DNA of 64,000 nucleotides from Chaetoceros tenuissimus. Lineage: Eukaryota; Bacillariophyta; Thalassiosirophyceae; Chaetocerotales; Chaetocerotaceae. The first letter of the stretch is position 1; each line of letters starts with the position of its first letter. The translations under genes were made by a program, and so were the position numbers. This document shows positions 1-10,991 of the stretch, in pieces. The notes under the pieces are model-generated. The model made no database searches. It saw only the letters and a program-made list of their open reading frames with translations, and was not told the origin of the DNA. The DNA is taken from the NCBI GenBank assembly GCA_021927905.1, contig BLLK01000047.1:3224001-3288000 (forward strand), given 5' to 3'.

Positions 1-2177
1 CTACAATAACCAAGAAATACATCTTCCTTGAAAAGGCCAATTCTTTCTTGTTTGTTTTGTTTAGAATAAAATTTGTCTTCGAACTTGTAACGATACTCGT
101 AGTCTGAGGAGACGAGATTTATGAGCTTACAGAGCATACAAAAGCAACGTATCAATGAATATTTGACATCCTACTTACATTTTCGGTGAAGTTTATGGCA
201 AATATTCTTCTTTTGCTCCGTCCATGATGGTACATCGTACGGGCACTTCATTGGATCTTGGGGACAAATATTGATAGATTGGTGTTAGCATTGTCCAGTT
301 TGTACAAAACAAGGAATGTGGAAATTCAAAGAACTTACCTCCGCAAACTCTTTTGTAATCTTTTGATGACTTAACGACAGAGAAATCAGGAACTCTTTCG
401 ATACATTCATTGTCAAGATTGTTGGCAAAGATGCATCTATCTAGTTCAACATATTCCTCAGGGTGTTTCGAGAAGTAATACGACAAGAATCCATTGATTC
501 CCATACCCCCTTCAAAATTATTGTGACCCTCACCGTTCCAACCAGTTTCAGGATAGTATGGAGTGTTGATGTAGGAATTGACAATCTTGGAAAACTCTTC
601 AGCAGAAGGTTTCACCGCAAGGAAATTTGTATCTACTCCAGCTTGTCCTGAACTTTTATCTTTTGGACTTCGAATATAGTATCCTTTGAGCTGAGGACTA
701 GCAAGAAGTGCATCTAATTCCTCTTCGATAGATTGCTGAAAGATTGTATCAAACCCCAATAGAACAGCTATTGGATGATCGACTAGATTGAAGATATGAA
801 GTTTCATTGAGTCACGGATCCCGACATCCAAGGCAATGTTTTCGGCAATGTATGGGTTTGTCTCGTATAGTTCTGTGTCGATGATTGGCTGACCTGTTTT
901 GATGTAAGCAAAATGTTTAGTACATGCATAAGGTTTTATAAAGAACATTCGGACATGAAAGCAAATCATGAAACTTACCCAATAGTTCTAATGAATTTCA
1001 ATTGAATTTGTAAAAGTAGGAGAACAATGAGATACAAATGGACATAGTAACGTATTTACATATGGTATAATTGACTCACCTACACGATAGTTTTGTGATT
1101 GGAGCAGTTTTGTTCTATCGTAGTATTCCGTAGTGCTTTCAATAGGGCAGTTTGTTGCCATTGGATGAACAAGAGCATGCCTAAAATCGATCAAGAAAGG
1201 TTTAGTAAACAAGCATATAAGTTCTAATTTTGAAGTTGTATTTACTTACATCGTGTAATCCAAAGCTCCAGCAGTATCCTGTAGCTTTCGGACTCCCTTG
1301 AGAATCTTTTCACTCTCAGACATACCATTCATTGCTTCCTTTCGAAGAAGATGTCTTGCATTGGCAATTTCAGTGTTCTCGCACACTTGTGCTTTGATCA
1401 CTGCTGTAGTTTCGTATAATTCAGTACCTGTGGACGGAGTTGTCTCTGTATTTGGATCTTGGTAAAACTCTTCACAGCCAGTGATAGCAACGGTGTATGC
1501 AATAGTACCAGCATCAGATTCATCTTTCATAATGTATGCGTCATCTGGGGTGTATACCTCAGGCACAAATGTATCAAGGACTTCTGTTTGACTCTCTTCA
1601 ACCAAAGGTTGAGCAACCGTATTAGGAGGCTCGATTATGTATTCACCGGTGAACTGATTAGCTTCTGGAGGTACAGGCACTTCCTCTTCCGAAATATCAA
1701 AGGTTGGTTCCATGTTGGCAACAGAAGATGTGGAATCATATGCTACCTCATCAGGAGCTATTCAACAAATCAAAACAAATGTGCATTATTAGAATTAGAA
1801 TTAGTATGAATGCCGAGACAACAAGAAGAATCGCTAGCACGAAACTTACCAAAGAGGGGGTAATCAGTAATACATGGGTCTTCCATAGTGACTAAATACC
1901 TCCCAAGCAAATCTCTGACAACCTGCTTCTTTTCCTCACTCAAATTGCTATCTCTCATCATGTCTGATATCTTGTTACACTTTAGTTTTCTAGCTGCTAA
2001 GGATCTGCCTCTCTGGAGAACCCATGATGCAGCCTCTTCTTGAAAAGCAATATATGCAAATCCAATGCTCAGAATGAGAGCTAAGCGAAAGAGCTTCTTC
2101 TGCTTACCAGGGGCTTTAGTGGCGAAAATACGAAGTGATGGCTTCAGTAGCAACATTCTTTCTTTGACTTTTTTCAA
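1..2177 (-). CDS. Type II membrane glycosyltransferase-like protein, 3' end beyond the window
   Basis: Exons on the minus strand: 2177-1850, 1757-1250, 1180-1080, 893-339, 256-179 and 103-1 (open at the edge). Every junction is GT-AG and keeps phase. Residues about 29-46 form one membrane anchor after a Lys-rich N-terminus, as in Golgi type II proteins. An acidic, Pro/Glu-rich stem follows. The lumenal part (from about residue 313) contains L-L-G-F-D-T-I, resembling the metal-binding D-x-D strand of GT-A enzymes such as glycogenin (GT8), then A-G-V-D-T-N-F-L-A-V-K-P, like the N-x-G-V-x-V-x-x-P strand of that fold. The frame can read through 338-257 to a stop at 195-193, but a consensus donor (GAG|GTAAGT, 338), the acceptor at 257 and a second GTAAGT donor at 178 support two more exons with Cys-rich and Lys/Tyr-rich coding. 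Donor sugar and acceptor are unknown. Family assignment is inferred. Confidence 0.6.
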
Positions 2178-2999
2178 TTTTTTATGATATATTCAGCTTT
2201 CTTTTGCGACAAGCTAAGTACAACACAGCACTCACTGCATCCAGAAGGTGATTCGCCGCTCGTGTTCTAACTTCTCCAATCTTCTCTAAATGTCCGAAAA
2301 CGAGGCATGCGGACAATTTTTGGGATAGGAAGGTACGAATTTAAAATGAAGCGGAGAAACACTGACGTCAAGTGAAACATTCATCACCCTAACATAAATT
2401 GCCGATTAGTGTTTGAAAATCTCCGTAAATATCGCATGAGACATAAATTAAGACTATGCCAAATACCCGTTGTCTGATGACCCGCCGTTTTGTAGAAACT
2501 GCATGCATGTTTTCCTTCCTATGTGCAAGTCATGTGCTTACAATTCAGTCCATTTGGACGCAATTGTTTAAAAATATGGTTAGATGTTATTTGGATCGAA
2601 AGTGGGAAAGGAAAGAAGGAACAATGACTCTTAATGCATATTCAATATAACAAAAATATGAACATACGAGTATTTACTATGTTGATAGATTTGCCACGTG
2701 TACACCTTCAACCCGTCATCAAAAATATATCACTTTCTACAGCATGCATGCGAGCATGTGAATTTCTAAGGATGATAGTCCGCACTTCTTCACTAAATTC
2801 AAATAGAAGGTTTCTTTTAATCTTTTCACTTTGTACCTTTTCATAATCAAGACTTGTTTATACAGAAATAATGTTTAGCATCGAAACAAAAAAGCTCTCT
2901 TGATAAAATGCACGATGTATGTATTACGTATTGCACATAACTTAATGAAATAATACCATTTGTGTTCTCAATTATAGCATTATTATATCTTTCTGTCTT
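2178..2999. other. Intergenic region between two minus-strand genes
   Basis: I see no convincing gene. It holds the promoter of the glycosyltransferase-like gene (start at 2177) and the downstream region of the methyltransferase gene (stop at 3000). A perfect CRE palindrome lies at 2363-2370, about 190 bp upstream of the start. The rest is A+T-rich with only short random frames. Confidence 0.6.
2363..2370. promoter_or_regulatory. CRE-like palindrome TGACGTCA
   Basis: A perfect 8-bp cAMP-response-element palindrome 186 bp upstream of the glycosyltransferase-like start codon. In the diatom Phaeodactylum, TGACGT-type elements bound by bZIP factors mediate CO2/cAMP responses (established for carbonic anhydrase and linked genes). 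Function here is inferred from sequence and position only. Confidence 0.35.
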
Positions 3000-4946
3000 T
3001 TAAAGTATTTGAAAGATGTGAGGGTTGTCAAAAGAATCCGAATCTTCTTCCAAAAGAGGTGCCATAAAGATCTGTAACGCATTTTGTCTATCCTTGCGGT
3101 GCATTGAGCAACATGCTTTGCTGCAGTACACAATGTTACGTAAATATCTGTACCTTTTTGTTGCCTCTTTACTTTTGCAACTACAACATGGTATCATTAT
3201 CGCTTTGTCCTCGCCTCTTTTCTTATTGAATATCTTCCAGATAGATATTTCACTACAATCATTTCCCCATTTGAGTGTAGGAGAACGGTACAATAAATGA
3301 AACTTCTTCACTAGCTTCTTCTCGAATTGCTCATCACCTGTTAGCCCTTTAAATTCACCTATATGTATGATGCATGACCCTCCACATTTGATGTATTCTT
3401 GCAATGTTTCAGCGGCCATATTTGACAAGGGAGGCGGATAGCAAAGCAGTAAGGCTTTTTCTTTGATATTTCCACAACTCTTTACAATTTTCTGCAAATC
3501 CATTGGCCCTGCTCTCTGGACATCGCAGTACGAAGGAGATTGTCCATGGTATTCATTGAAGACTTCGTTACATGTAGGGGAGATATCAAATGCATGACAC
3601 TGTATTCCATTTTTATTGAAAAGTTTTGATAGATAACCAGTTCCGGAACCCATTTCGATCACACTTGTGATTCCATTTCCCCTCAAATTAGCAATGACAT
3701 CTTGCAAATTCTCTGGCATCAAGGCTGCATAAGCATAGAGATTACATAGTAGATCCCTACAGCTATCTCTCCATTTCTGTAGAATGTCTGGTGCTAGAGT
3801 AGTATGATATTGATAAAATGCTTCCTCGCTGTCACTTTTGTGAAGATTACTCTCCTCCCATTTAGATACTGCGTTGATATGTTCTGTTTTTACTGCATCA
3901 CTGTTCGTCCAGCCAGACTTCCAAAAAATATATGCTGATTCAGTCAGCCGATTTTGGTGTAGAAAAGATAAAGGATCAAGTGAAGTCATACTAGTATCAC
4001 TGTGAGACAAACCCAACTCTTTCAAGAAAGAATTCCATTCGTCGTCATCTAAATGATTATCATTGGATCGAATTTGATGCAGGTGTTGTTGCAAACAAGA
4101 TTTATTTGAAAATGCAAGATTTTTCGAACCAAAGTATGTTGTAGGATGTGGAATGAAGTGCTCCTCGTTTTCTTTCAATAAGAGAGAGAATATCCCGCAA
4201 TTCTGTAGATAGTATATTCTATAGTATAGAGCGTCGCAATCTATAATCACTTGAACTATTTCGTCAAATACTCCGTCAAGCTGAAACTGATCGTTGTGTG
4301 ATTTGTCCCATTTCTTCATTGCTTGCTTCAAATTCTTTGTACTGTTCACAATGGAATGAATCTTTTCTCTTAGTATTTCTGATTCACCTTGCGGTAGCTT
4401 CAAATAAAATTCTGTCCGAGCTAGTATCTTTGTATACTTTGAAGCTGCTCTAGCATAATCATTCTTTTGTTTACATTTCGCATCCAACATTATAGAAGAA
4501 CAGCATCGAATATTTCGAACCAATGCAAATGCTTCAAGTACTGGACATTCTTCATCTATGACTTCCAATGCGTGGTGCAAGGGCGACAAATTACATTTAG
4601 CACATTTCATACCGAGACTTTCTGCATAATTTGAATCATCATCTTGTTCATTCCATTGTGTGCACACATTTTTACAAAGAGATGGACCAAAGTCAAGGAA
4701 TGATGGTAGTTCCTTCCATATTTGCTCATCAATTGGATCCAACCTTGAATCTAAAAACTTATCAAGACGGCTCTTCTCGATTTCTTTCAATTTTCGTTTC
4801 TTCTTTTTTGCTTCTACAGAATTTGAAGTGCTAGATGTAGTACCCAAAGATTCTTCTGCTATGGAACGCTTATTACTATGTTGCGCTTTGTCCTCAGATT
4901 CATCTACCCCAGCAGCACTAGCGAATAAATCATCCCAATCTGACAT
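3000..4946 (-). CDS. SAM-dependent methyltransferase-like protein with C-terminal Cys-rich (MYND-like) tail
   Basis: Intronless, 648 aa. The N-terminus is acidic, then a K-K-K-K-R-K patch (about residues 48-55) suggests nuclear entry. A C-x2-C pair and several further cysteines lie near residues 90-125. From about residue 430, V-I-E-M-G-S-G-T-G-Y-L is a class I methyltransferase motif I, followed by an acidic H-A-F-D-I-S strand and a C-Y-P-P-P-L-S segment where the catalytic N/D-P-P-Y-like loop of the family sits. The last 60 residues carry C-C-S-C and Y-C-S-K-A-C-C, resembling half of a MYND zinc finger but missing several ligands. Substrate unknown. It runs divergently from the gene starting at 5384 with 437 bp between them. 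The methyltransferase fold is well supported. The tail assignment is tentative. Confidence 0.65.
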   Translation of the reverse strand: MSDWDDLFASAAGVDESEDKAQHSNKRSIAEESLGTTSSTSNSVEAKKKKRKLKEIEKSRLDKFLDSRLDPIDEQIWKELPSFLDFGPSLCKNVCTQWNEQDDDSNYAESLGMKCAKCNLSPLHHALEVIDEECPVLEAFALVRNIRCCSSIMLDAKCKQKNDYARAASKYTKILARTEFYLKLPQGESEILREKIHSIVNSTKNLKQAMKKWDKSHNDQFQLDGVFDEIVQVIIDCDALYYRIYYLQNCGIFSLLLKENEEHFIPHPTTYFGSKNLAFSNKSCLQQHLHQIRSNDNHLDDDEWNSFLKELGLSHSDTSMTSLDPLSFLHQNRLTESAYIFWKSGWTNSDAVKTEHINAVSKWEESNLHKSDSEEAFYQYHTTLAPDILQKWRDSCRDLLCNLYAYAALMPENLQDVIANLRGNGITSVIEMGSGTGYLSKLFNKNGIQCHAFDISPTCNEVFNEYHGQSPSYCDVQRAGPMDLQKIVKSCGNIKEKALLLCYPPPLSNMAAETLQEYIKCGGSCIIHIGEFKGLTGDEQFEKKLVKKFHLLYRSPTLKWGNDCSEISIWKIFNKKRGEDKAIMIPCCSCKSKEATKRYRYLRNIVYCSKACCSMHRKDRQNALQIFMAPLLEEDSDSFDNPHIFQIL

Positions 4947-5383
4947 CTCATTTCTTTTACAATTAATATATTATATTACATTAGCGTATTGTATTGAAAC
5001 ATCAACAGTTGCTTGGCACGCGCAGCATGAAAAAATGAATGGTCTCAGGTTTGGTCTCAATGGTCTGTCGTCTGTCGGTGAAAGGCCAGCCCGGCCCGGC
5101 AAGTACCCTCGGCTCTAGCGGCAAAAGCAGCAAAGCGGCCAGTAGCGCGGCTTAGCGGCAACGCCAAACGCGCCACAACAACGCCAAACGCGCCACTTAG
5201 TTAACTTGCCATACAACGCCACAACACAAAAAATTTCATTTTTTCCTTTCATTTGGATAGAGTTCCGACCACTTTTGTGAAAGAACTAATCAAAATTATC
5301 TACTGTTGGTTGCCAATAAGTCTCAAGGGATAGTCATTGCCAAAAATTGGAAAGGGATTGAAGAGGATTGAAGCAATATTGAC
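4947..5383. promoter_or_regulatory. Divergent promoter region with a G+C-rich island
   Basis: 437 bp between two divergent start codons (4946 minus, 5384 plus). Positions about 5085-5200 are strikingly G+C-rich for this A+T-rich locus and contain AGCGGC three times (5117, 5134, 5154) and a direct repeat at 5160-5196. No gene is visible. It probably holds both promoters. Confidence 0.45.
5160..5196. repeat. Direct repeat, 17-bp unit, period 20
   Basis: The unit AACGCCAAACGCGCCAC occurs at 5160-5176 and again at 5180-5196 without mismatch, separated by AAC. It lies at the right end of the G+C-rich island in the divergent promoter and could be a pair of factor-binding sites or a small tandem duplication. 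Confidence 0.7.
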
Positions 5384-8300
5384 ATGTCTAGTGAAGCTTT
5401 GCCCAGAGCAGGAACCATTGTTCTCACTACGTATGGCGTTGCAGTAATCATCTCATGTAACGAAGACAATGCATCATTGAAAGCAAAAATTTGGAGACAT
5501 GCTGGGAAATCGATGGTATCCTCTGCAACTGCATATCTTCACAAGTCATCCGTGATCAAAGAGCTACCTGCTGCGCCTGGAATGACAACTACTTGTGAGC
5601 AGAAAAATGAAGCGAATGATAACAATACAATTTTGGTACATTGCTACTCTCCTACAAACGATGAATATACAGTATCATATATTAGTAATGAAGATGATCA
5701 TATGAACTTGGTCACTACGTTACAAGAAGAAAAGAGCTCAGAAGATGCATCTATGACGGCGAACAAAACAGGGATCAAATCGGTCCAACTCTTTACTTTG
5801 AAATCTAGTCAAATTCATTCTGCAAAATGTGCTAAATTTTATCCACTTATTGATTCTCTTATTGAAAGAGGAAATGATGCTGTATCATCTGCCAAGTCTA
5901 TGGTTAAAGAGAATGCTAAACTTTCAGAACTCAGTGAAAAAATCAGCAAGAGTGATGTAATGCATGATGGCGACAAAGTCATTTCCGATGGTATTGTAAA
6001 AATTTCCGAAGTAACAGAAAAAGTATCAACAAAGATAAAGAGTTCTATTCCAAATAACGAAGAAGTTAATGAAATTTACAAAATGTTGAAGGATGAAGAG
6101 TTGACAGTTTTACTATCGAATGGAAAAGAGAGATTAGAGCAATTATTATCAGGCGGTTTGAAGGAATCTACTCAAAGTGCGCTGAAAGATATGGGGTTGG
6201 AGATAACCTTAGATGCTGAAGGATCGATTTCCTCTTCTATTCAACAGGCACAAGAGAAGGCTTTATCTACATTGGAAGAGCTACTGTCTGATAATCTTGA
6301 TCTTACATTAGACTCAGTAAAAGACACTCTTGGAGATAAGTTTGGAACAATGATTGATTCCTTATCGACTGCTGCAAAATCAGATGGAGTTTTGGAAAAG
6401 ATCTTGGGAGACATTAGCGAAAAAACATCAGAATGGCAAGAAATTACTGGAAAGCTTTTGACAACAAAATCTTCCTCTTTGTTCATGGAAGGAGCTCAAC
6501 GTCTTCAAACAAGACTAGGCAATATCTTGTCTCCAAAGCAAATATCACTTGTGGAAAAATCTGGAGCTGATTTGACAAAGGCCTTTACCGAAGGTGATGT
6601 GGCAGTTGCGAAACTAAAATCAATCGAACTTGGAGATTCTGTGAGATCACGTCTATTTGCTGCAATTGAGCTCAGAAGTGAAACACAAGGGGGGTTGGAT
6701 TCAATAATTGCTGGAGCTTTGTCTCAAGTAGGAGGCGAATCTGTGAGCAAAATGTTGGAAGAATTCAAGGAGAGTGCTACATCAAACTCATCAAAGACGC
6801 ACGAATCGCTAATTTCTCTACTCAGTGAACGCAGTCAATATCATGATGTAGCTATTTCAAAGATTGAACAAGTGCTTGTTGGGATTGAATCACACATTGG
6901 AGACGAAATGACACCCGAGGAAATTGCAGCCTTGGCAAGTGGCGAAACTGGTACTGAAGCTTTGTTTCAACCTGTTGCAAAACGGGCTGCAAAGGAAATT
7001 GAGAAGCAACTAGATGTTGCTGAAGAATCAGTTGAGGACGAACGGATTTTAGCTGTCATTTCTAGGGTCCGCAAAATCATGTCTGGATCTCTCACTCTTT
7101 CTAGCTTAGTTGGTGAAATTACGGATATTCTTGATAGTGAAGATGCTGTACAAGCAGGTACAATTCTTGCAAGAACAAGTGAGCAAATATTGGATGTCTT
7201 TGAGGGTTCGCCCTCTAAGAAGTCAGCTTTGAATGATGTGATTGGTGCAGTTGAAAAGGCTGGATACACAAAAGAGTCAGTTCTTAGTCAGGTAAGATTC
7301 TCTCCTTTCATGTTTCCTTAAAGGGATTGGTATTGATATCTAAACGTACATGTGTTTTTTGTAGCTTGAAAACTTGAGCATGGATAATGTACTTGACACA
7401 GCTCAAGAAGCTGTGAGCGATGAGAAGAAACGACTTGAGTTATTATCTTCCGCTACAGATTCAGCACTTGAATTTCTTCTTAAAATTTTACCGTCTATGC
7501 CCGTACCACCATTTGAAGGAGTGCGAGATGGACTCATTTATTCTATTAAAAATCTATCAATGCATGGTTTCAAATTAAAGAAGGAAGACATCATGGTGGA
7601 AATTGCAGGTATTCGCGCTGCAGGCAATGATTCGACTCACGAATATATTCAACGTGAGGTGAAAGCCTCTGACATCTTGGTTGTAGATATCAGAAACATA
7701 TCGGCAAAGTTTGAAAATGCATTATGGAGTTTCGAGCAGACGTACATGCCTTACTTAAAAGGAAATGGTCGAACAAATGTAGAAGTATCAGATGGCACAA
7801 TCAGACTGGAGTTTGAATTGAAGAAGAGACAGAGAAAGACTGCCGACGGAATCTCTTGGGAGCCAGTTCTTTGCCTCAAAACAAGACTTTGTTCTATTGA
7901 GAATCTTTCAATTACATTTGAGGGGGGAAGTCGTCTAACAAGAGTATTCACTATGCTAGCAAAAATGTTGAGAAAACCTTTGAGAGATTATGTCGTACGT
8001 ACCATCATTGATTTGTTGGGATATAGAAGTGGATGGCTTTTGGAGAATCTGAATAAGATTTTGTCCACTCACTGGGATATCATCATGAAAACGACAAAAC
8101 TGAATATTGTAAGTTATCAAGGCCGCCACTGTACTTGCCATGTAGTGTTTCCATCATTAATTTTTATCACTGATATGCAACCTTTTGAACAACAGGATAA
8201 ACTTACAGTTGTCAACAAGAACGATATCGTTGCAATAGTGGAAGATGAATATGCAAATGAAGTAGATTTGGTATGGACCGAATTTGTTCCTCTCGGAATA

Positions 8301-9542
8301 AACTTACTGCTCAACGATAAGAGTGGGCAAATTAAGGTTGTGGATTTCCCTCGTGGTTCTCAAGCAAGAAAAGTATGCGTTGATAAGGAACTAGACCCCG
8401 ATGACTTTAAGAATGCCACCATTATAGCCGTCAACGGTTCAAAGTGCGCAAACAAAGAACGAGTTGATATTATGCTAGCACTTCGAGATCCTGCAAGACC
8501 AAAAACCATCAAATTTTTGCTAGAAGCAAAGGAGAAACCTCAAGAAGAAGAGACAGTTAAGAAGGATATCGAAAGTATTCATGAATCTACCCCAACAGAA
8601 AATACAGCATCCACCATTTTACGTATCACCAAAGATGGTCCAATAGGCATCAAATTTGCAAAATCAGCAGATGATGCCGCGTTAACTTTTGTGGAATTCA
8701 GCTCTGATGGAAGTAGCAAGGATGTGGAATCTGCAGAAAACATTCATGTTTCTGACATACTAACTCACGTCAATGGAACCTCCGTTGTTGGTGATGTGGG
8801 AAAGGCTTATAAATGCTTAGAGGAAATGGGCAACGTGCGTCCACTTGAATTACGATTCACACGTTCCTACATCCACACGTTTTCATTCAAGACAAGAGAT
8901 GAACATGGAGATTTAATGATAGGCGGTCCGTCTGAATTCAAGTTGGAGGAGTATCAAGACAAGTCATCATCTAAGATATGCATCCAAGGCTACAAGAAGG
9001 TCGATGGCTGTGTAGAAAGCCGAGGTATTTTCCTTGGTGATCATCTTATTTTCATCAACGGAATGCCAGTTGGTACAGGATTGAAACTCAATCCTGGTGG
9101 TCCAGAGCTCAATATCAAGGAAACATATGCGCTACTGCAAGACCCTACTCAGTACCCAATGTGCCTCTCATTTGCAAGACCTCGATCCAACAGTAGAACT
9201 GCAGATTTTGATCCTGATTCCCTTGATACTAGAAACATGTCCGTAATAGCTGTAAATCCAGCTCAGTTAGGTTTTGAGTTAGGTCAAGGAGCAAGTGAAA
9301 AACATTACGTTGTGAAAAAGTTCCGTCCAGTCCATGGGTCTTTACAATTAGCCATTGAGGAATCTTTTGGATCCAGTGCAACAACAGGACTATCATTTTT
9401 CTCAATCAATGGAGAAAGAATACCATCCTATGCAAATTGCGACCTTTTGTACAATGTTTTGAAACGAAAGTGGAATAACAGCCCAGACTTGGAAATAGTG
9501 CTCTGCAATGAAGCTATGAAACGAAAAATTTTGACCGCATAA
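5384..9542 (+). CDS. Large protein with helical N-terminal half, TULIP/HAM1-like middle and PDZ-like C-terminal repeats
   Basis: Two exons, 5384-7291 and 7365-9542, joined in phase 0 (CAG|GTAAGA ... TGTAG), 1361 aa. The first 60 residues are a small beta-rich module (G-T-I-V-L-T-T-Y-G-V). Residues about 150-640 are mostly charged amphipathic helix. Residues about 640-880 begin with repeated Pro and V-R-D-G-L-I-Y-S-I-K-N-L-S, resembling the lipid-binding TULIP modules of fungal HAM1-type proteins. From about 915 on there are several PDZ-like units: G-I-N-L-L-L-N with I-I-A-V-N-G (first), G-P-I-G-I-K-F with D-I-L-T-H-V-N-G (second), and two more degenerate ones. The predicted role is as a peripheral membrane or lipid-transfer scaffold. 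PDZ-like units are fairly clear. The TULIP call is inference. Only 34 bp separate its stop from the convergent LSM3. Confidence 0.6.
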
Positions 9543-9576
9543 TATAAATTGACTTAATTAAAGTGCTTTGTTTCAT

Positions 9577-9947
9577 CTAACTTGTTCTAAGTGGTGGTGA
9601 AACCAGAACTACTACATCCCCACGTACAAAAAGCATCCCAACAGTTCTTGTAGCCTTTTTCACAATTTCTTCGTCTGTCTCTTCATCAATTTCATGCGTT
9701 GTAACAGTCTCTTCGACATCCCCAAGCACCATATTTAAATGTTGGTCATATGCCTATTAATAGTTCGGTTTTATTAGGTAGAGATGGAGATGAGTCAGTA
9801 ATTGAGAGTAGATGTAGAAGTAGATACTAGTATTTCTCTTCAAATTTCACTTACATGAAGCTTCCCCCGTAGTTCTCTATCATTTCTACATTTTACATAG
9901 ATGCGTTCATCAATAGATAGTCTGATAAGATCCAATGGTTCCTCCAT
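9577..9947 (-). CDS. LSM3: U6 snRNA-associated Sm-like protein LSM3
   Basis: Exons 9947-9855 and 9753-9577 (CAT|GTAAGT ... AATAG), 89 aa, the usual size. It contains [39 protein letters not shown] and M-L-F-V-R-G-D, nearly identical to animal and yeast LSM3 (Sm1 and Sm2 motifs). LSM3 is part of the LSM2-8 ring on the U6 snRNA 3' end in the nucleus and the LSM1-7 ring in cytoplasmic mRNA decay. The intron falls exactly between the two conserved blocks. This gene is too fragmented to appear as one long open frame, but the identity is secure. Confidence 0.96.
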
Positions 9948-10181
9948 GATTCAAGCTCAATATTTTTTAGAGAAGTAAATGTGATATATGTGTATGATAG
10001 CTGGAATTGTAATTACAGAGCGTAAATACAGTGTAATCTATTAGTTTGGACAATATCTATGTCGCTTGATCTATGTAAGTACTGAGGACTGATGAGAGAG
10101 TTTCACAGCGTGTGTGTTTTGCTTGTTCATGCTAGAGAACATATGCATTTATGAACCAATATTATCTCCATGTTGTTTGTT

Positions 10182-10263
10182 GACACCGTGTCCGAGTGGT
10201 TAAGGAGGTGGATTCGAAATCCACTACGTTTCACGTGCGCAGGTTCGAATCCTGTCGGTGTCG
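10182..10263 (+). tRNA. tRNA-Ser (anticodon CGA)
   Basis: 82 nt. The acceptor stem GACACCG (10182-10188) pairs with CGGTGTC (10256-10262), with discriminator G at 10263. D arm with A box TGTCCGAGTGG (10189-10199). Anticodon stem GTGGA/TCCAC with loop TTCGAAA, anticodon CGA at 10215-10217. A long variable arm containing ACGT/ACGT marks class II. T loop TTCGAAT with B box GGTTCGAATCC at 10242-10252. No intron and no encoded CCA, as in eukaryotes. It reads UCG serine codons. Confidence 0.97.
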
Positions 10264-10264
10264 A

Positions 10265-10269
10265 TTTTT
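10265..10269 (+). terminator. RNA polymerase III terminator (T5)
   Basis: Five T residues begin two bases after the tRNA-Ser discriminator, followed by A and four more T. Runs of four or more T stop Pol III, so this fits the tRNA transcript end. Confidence 0.8.
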
Positions 10270-10522
10270 ATTTTAGCTGATGAAAAAGAACTTTTGGAGT
10301 CATTTAGCTCATTGATGTTTTGATCCCATCTGAGATCTTTTTCCAAATTTATATTTTTTCAATATAGTAGAACCTACATCATGTTATGGTACTCTTTTCT
10401 ACTCAATTTTTCACGCTGATTTCATTTTTGATATCAGAATTTGACCATCTATCTTTGATTAAGCCGAATAGCTTGTACAAAGTATCTATGAGGTGACATG
10501 AGGGTAGTCAGTTGCTGAGAGA

Positions 10523-10548
10523 CGAGTGGGTGGCTTCGGCTCCACTCG
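10523..10548 (+). repeat. Inverted repeat with UUCG loop
   Basis: CGAGTG at 10523-10528 pairs with CACTCG at 10543-10548. Inside, C(TTCG)G at 10534-10539 is the very stable UUCG tetraloop with its closing pair. A two-base bulge interrupts the stem. Such loops are common in structural RNAs. Confidence 0.55.
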
Positions 10549-10753
10549 GGAACCAACGCTCCTTTCTCCTTGCTCATATTTGAGTATCAAATATTGTTCT
10601 TTTTTATCTACACTTTTGATTGTGTCAACAACGAGCCAAATCGAGCTGGTAGTTCTTGAGATATGACGATACTTATGACTTTGCCACCTCGGTTCAATCA
10701 CCGTGAAAGAGTTTTTTTAATAACTGTTTTAAACGAAAACGATCTTTCTTATT

Positions 10754-10788
10754 TTATTCATGAAACCGGCCTCCACCATCATGAATAA
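10754..10788. repeat. 10-bp perfect inverted repeat
   Basis: TTATTCATGA at 10754-10763 and its exact reverse complement TCATGAATAA at 10779-10788 enclose a 15-nt G+C-richer loop. It lies about 200 bp past the DNMT2 stop and may form part of a 3' end signal. Confidence 0.6.
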
Positions 10789-10991
10789 TTAAATTTATTC
10801 TTACATATGGCAGCCCCTCTGTTACACATAATGGATAATACCATAGGTGTCTAGGAAATTCTTCAAAAGAACAAAGAATAACAGCAGTGTGCAATGTGAA
10901 GTATATTCAAGGCAGCAATGCACATACGTAGGCGAATATGACAAGAGTATTATTTCCAAATGAATGAATGCGTGAAATCTAATTATTATTT

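Larger units (their letters stand above)
10264..10991. other. Intergenic stretch with two hairpins and no clear gene
   Basis: 728 bp between tRNA-Ser and the DNMT2 stop. It contains a G+C-rich patch (about 10486-10700) with a 71-codon minus-strand frame that matches no family I recognise, a UUCG-tetraloop hairpin, and a 10-bp inverted repeat at 10754-10788. It could hide a structured noncoding RNA or a decayed element. Nothing is provable from the sequence. Confidence 0.4.

Noticed and set aside
193-338. C-terminal coding of the glycosyltransferase-like gene ending at 193
   Set aside because: Consensus splice sites at 338/257 and 178/104 give a longer, family-like tail. Kept only as an alternative.
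10486-10701. 71-codon minus-strand ORF
   Set aside because: No known family and no flanking gene signals. Listed only as part of an unexplained patch.
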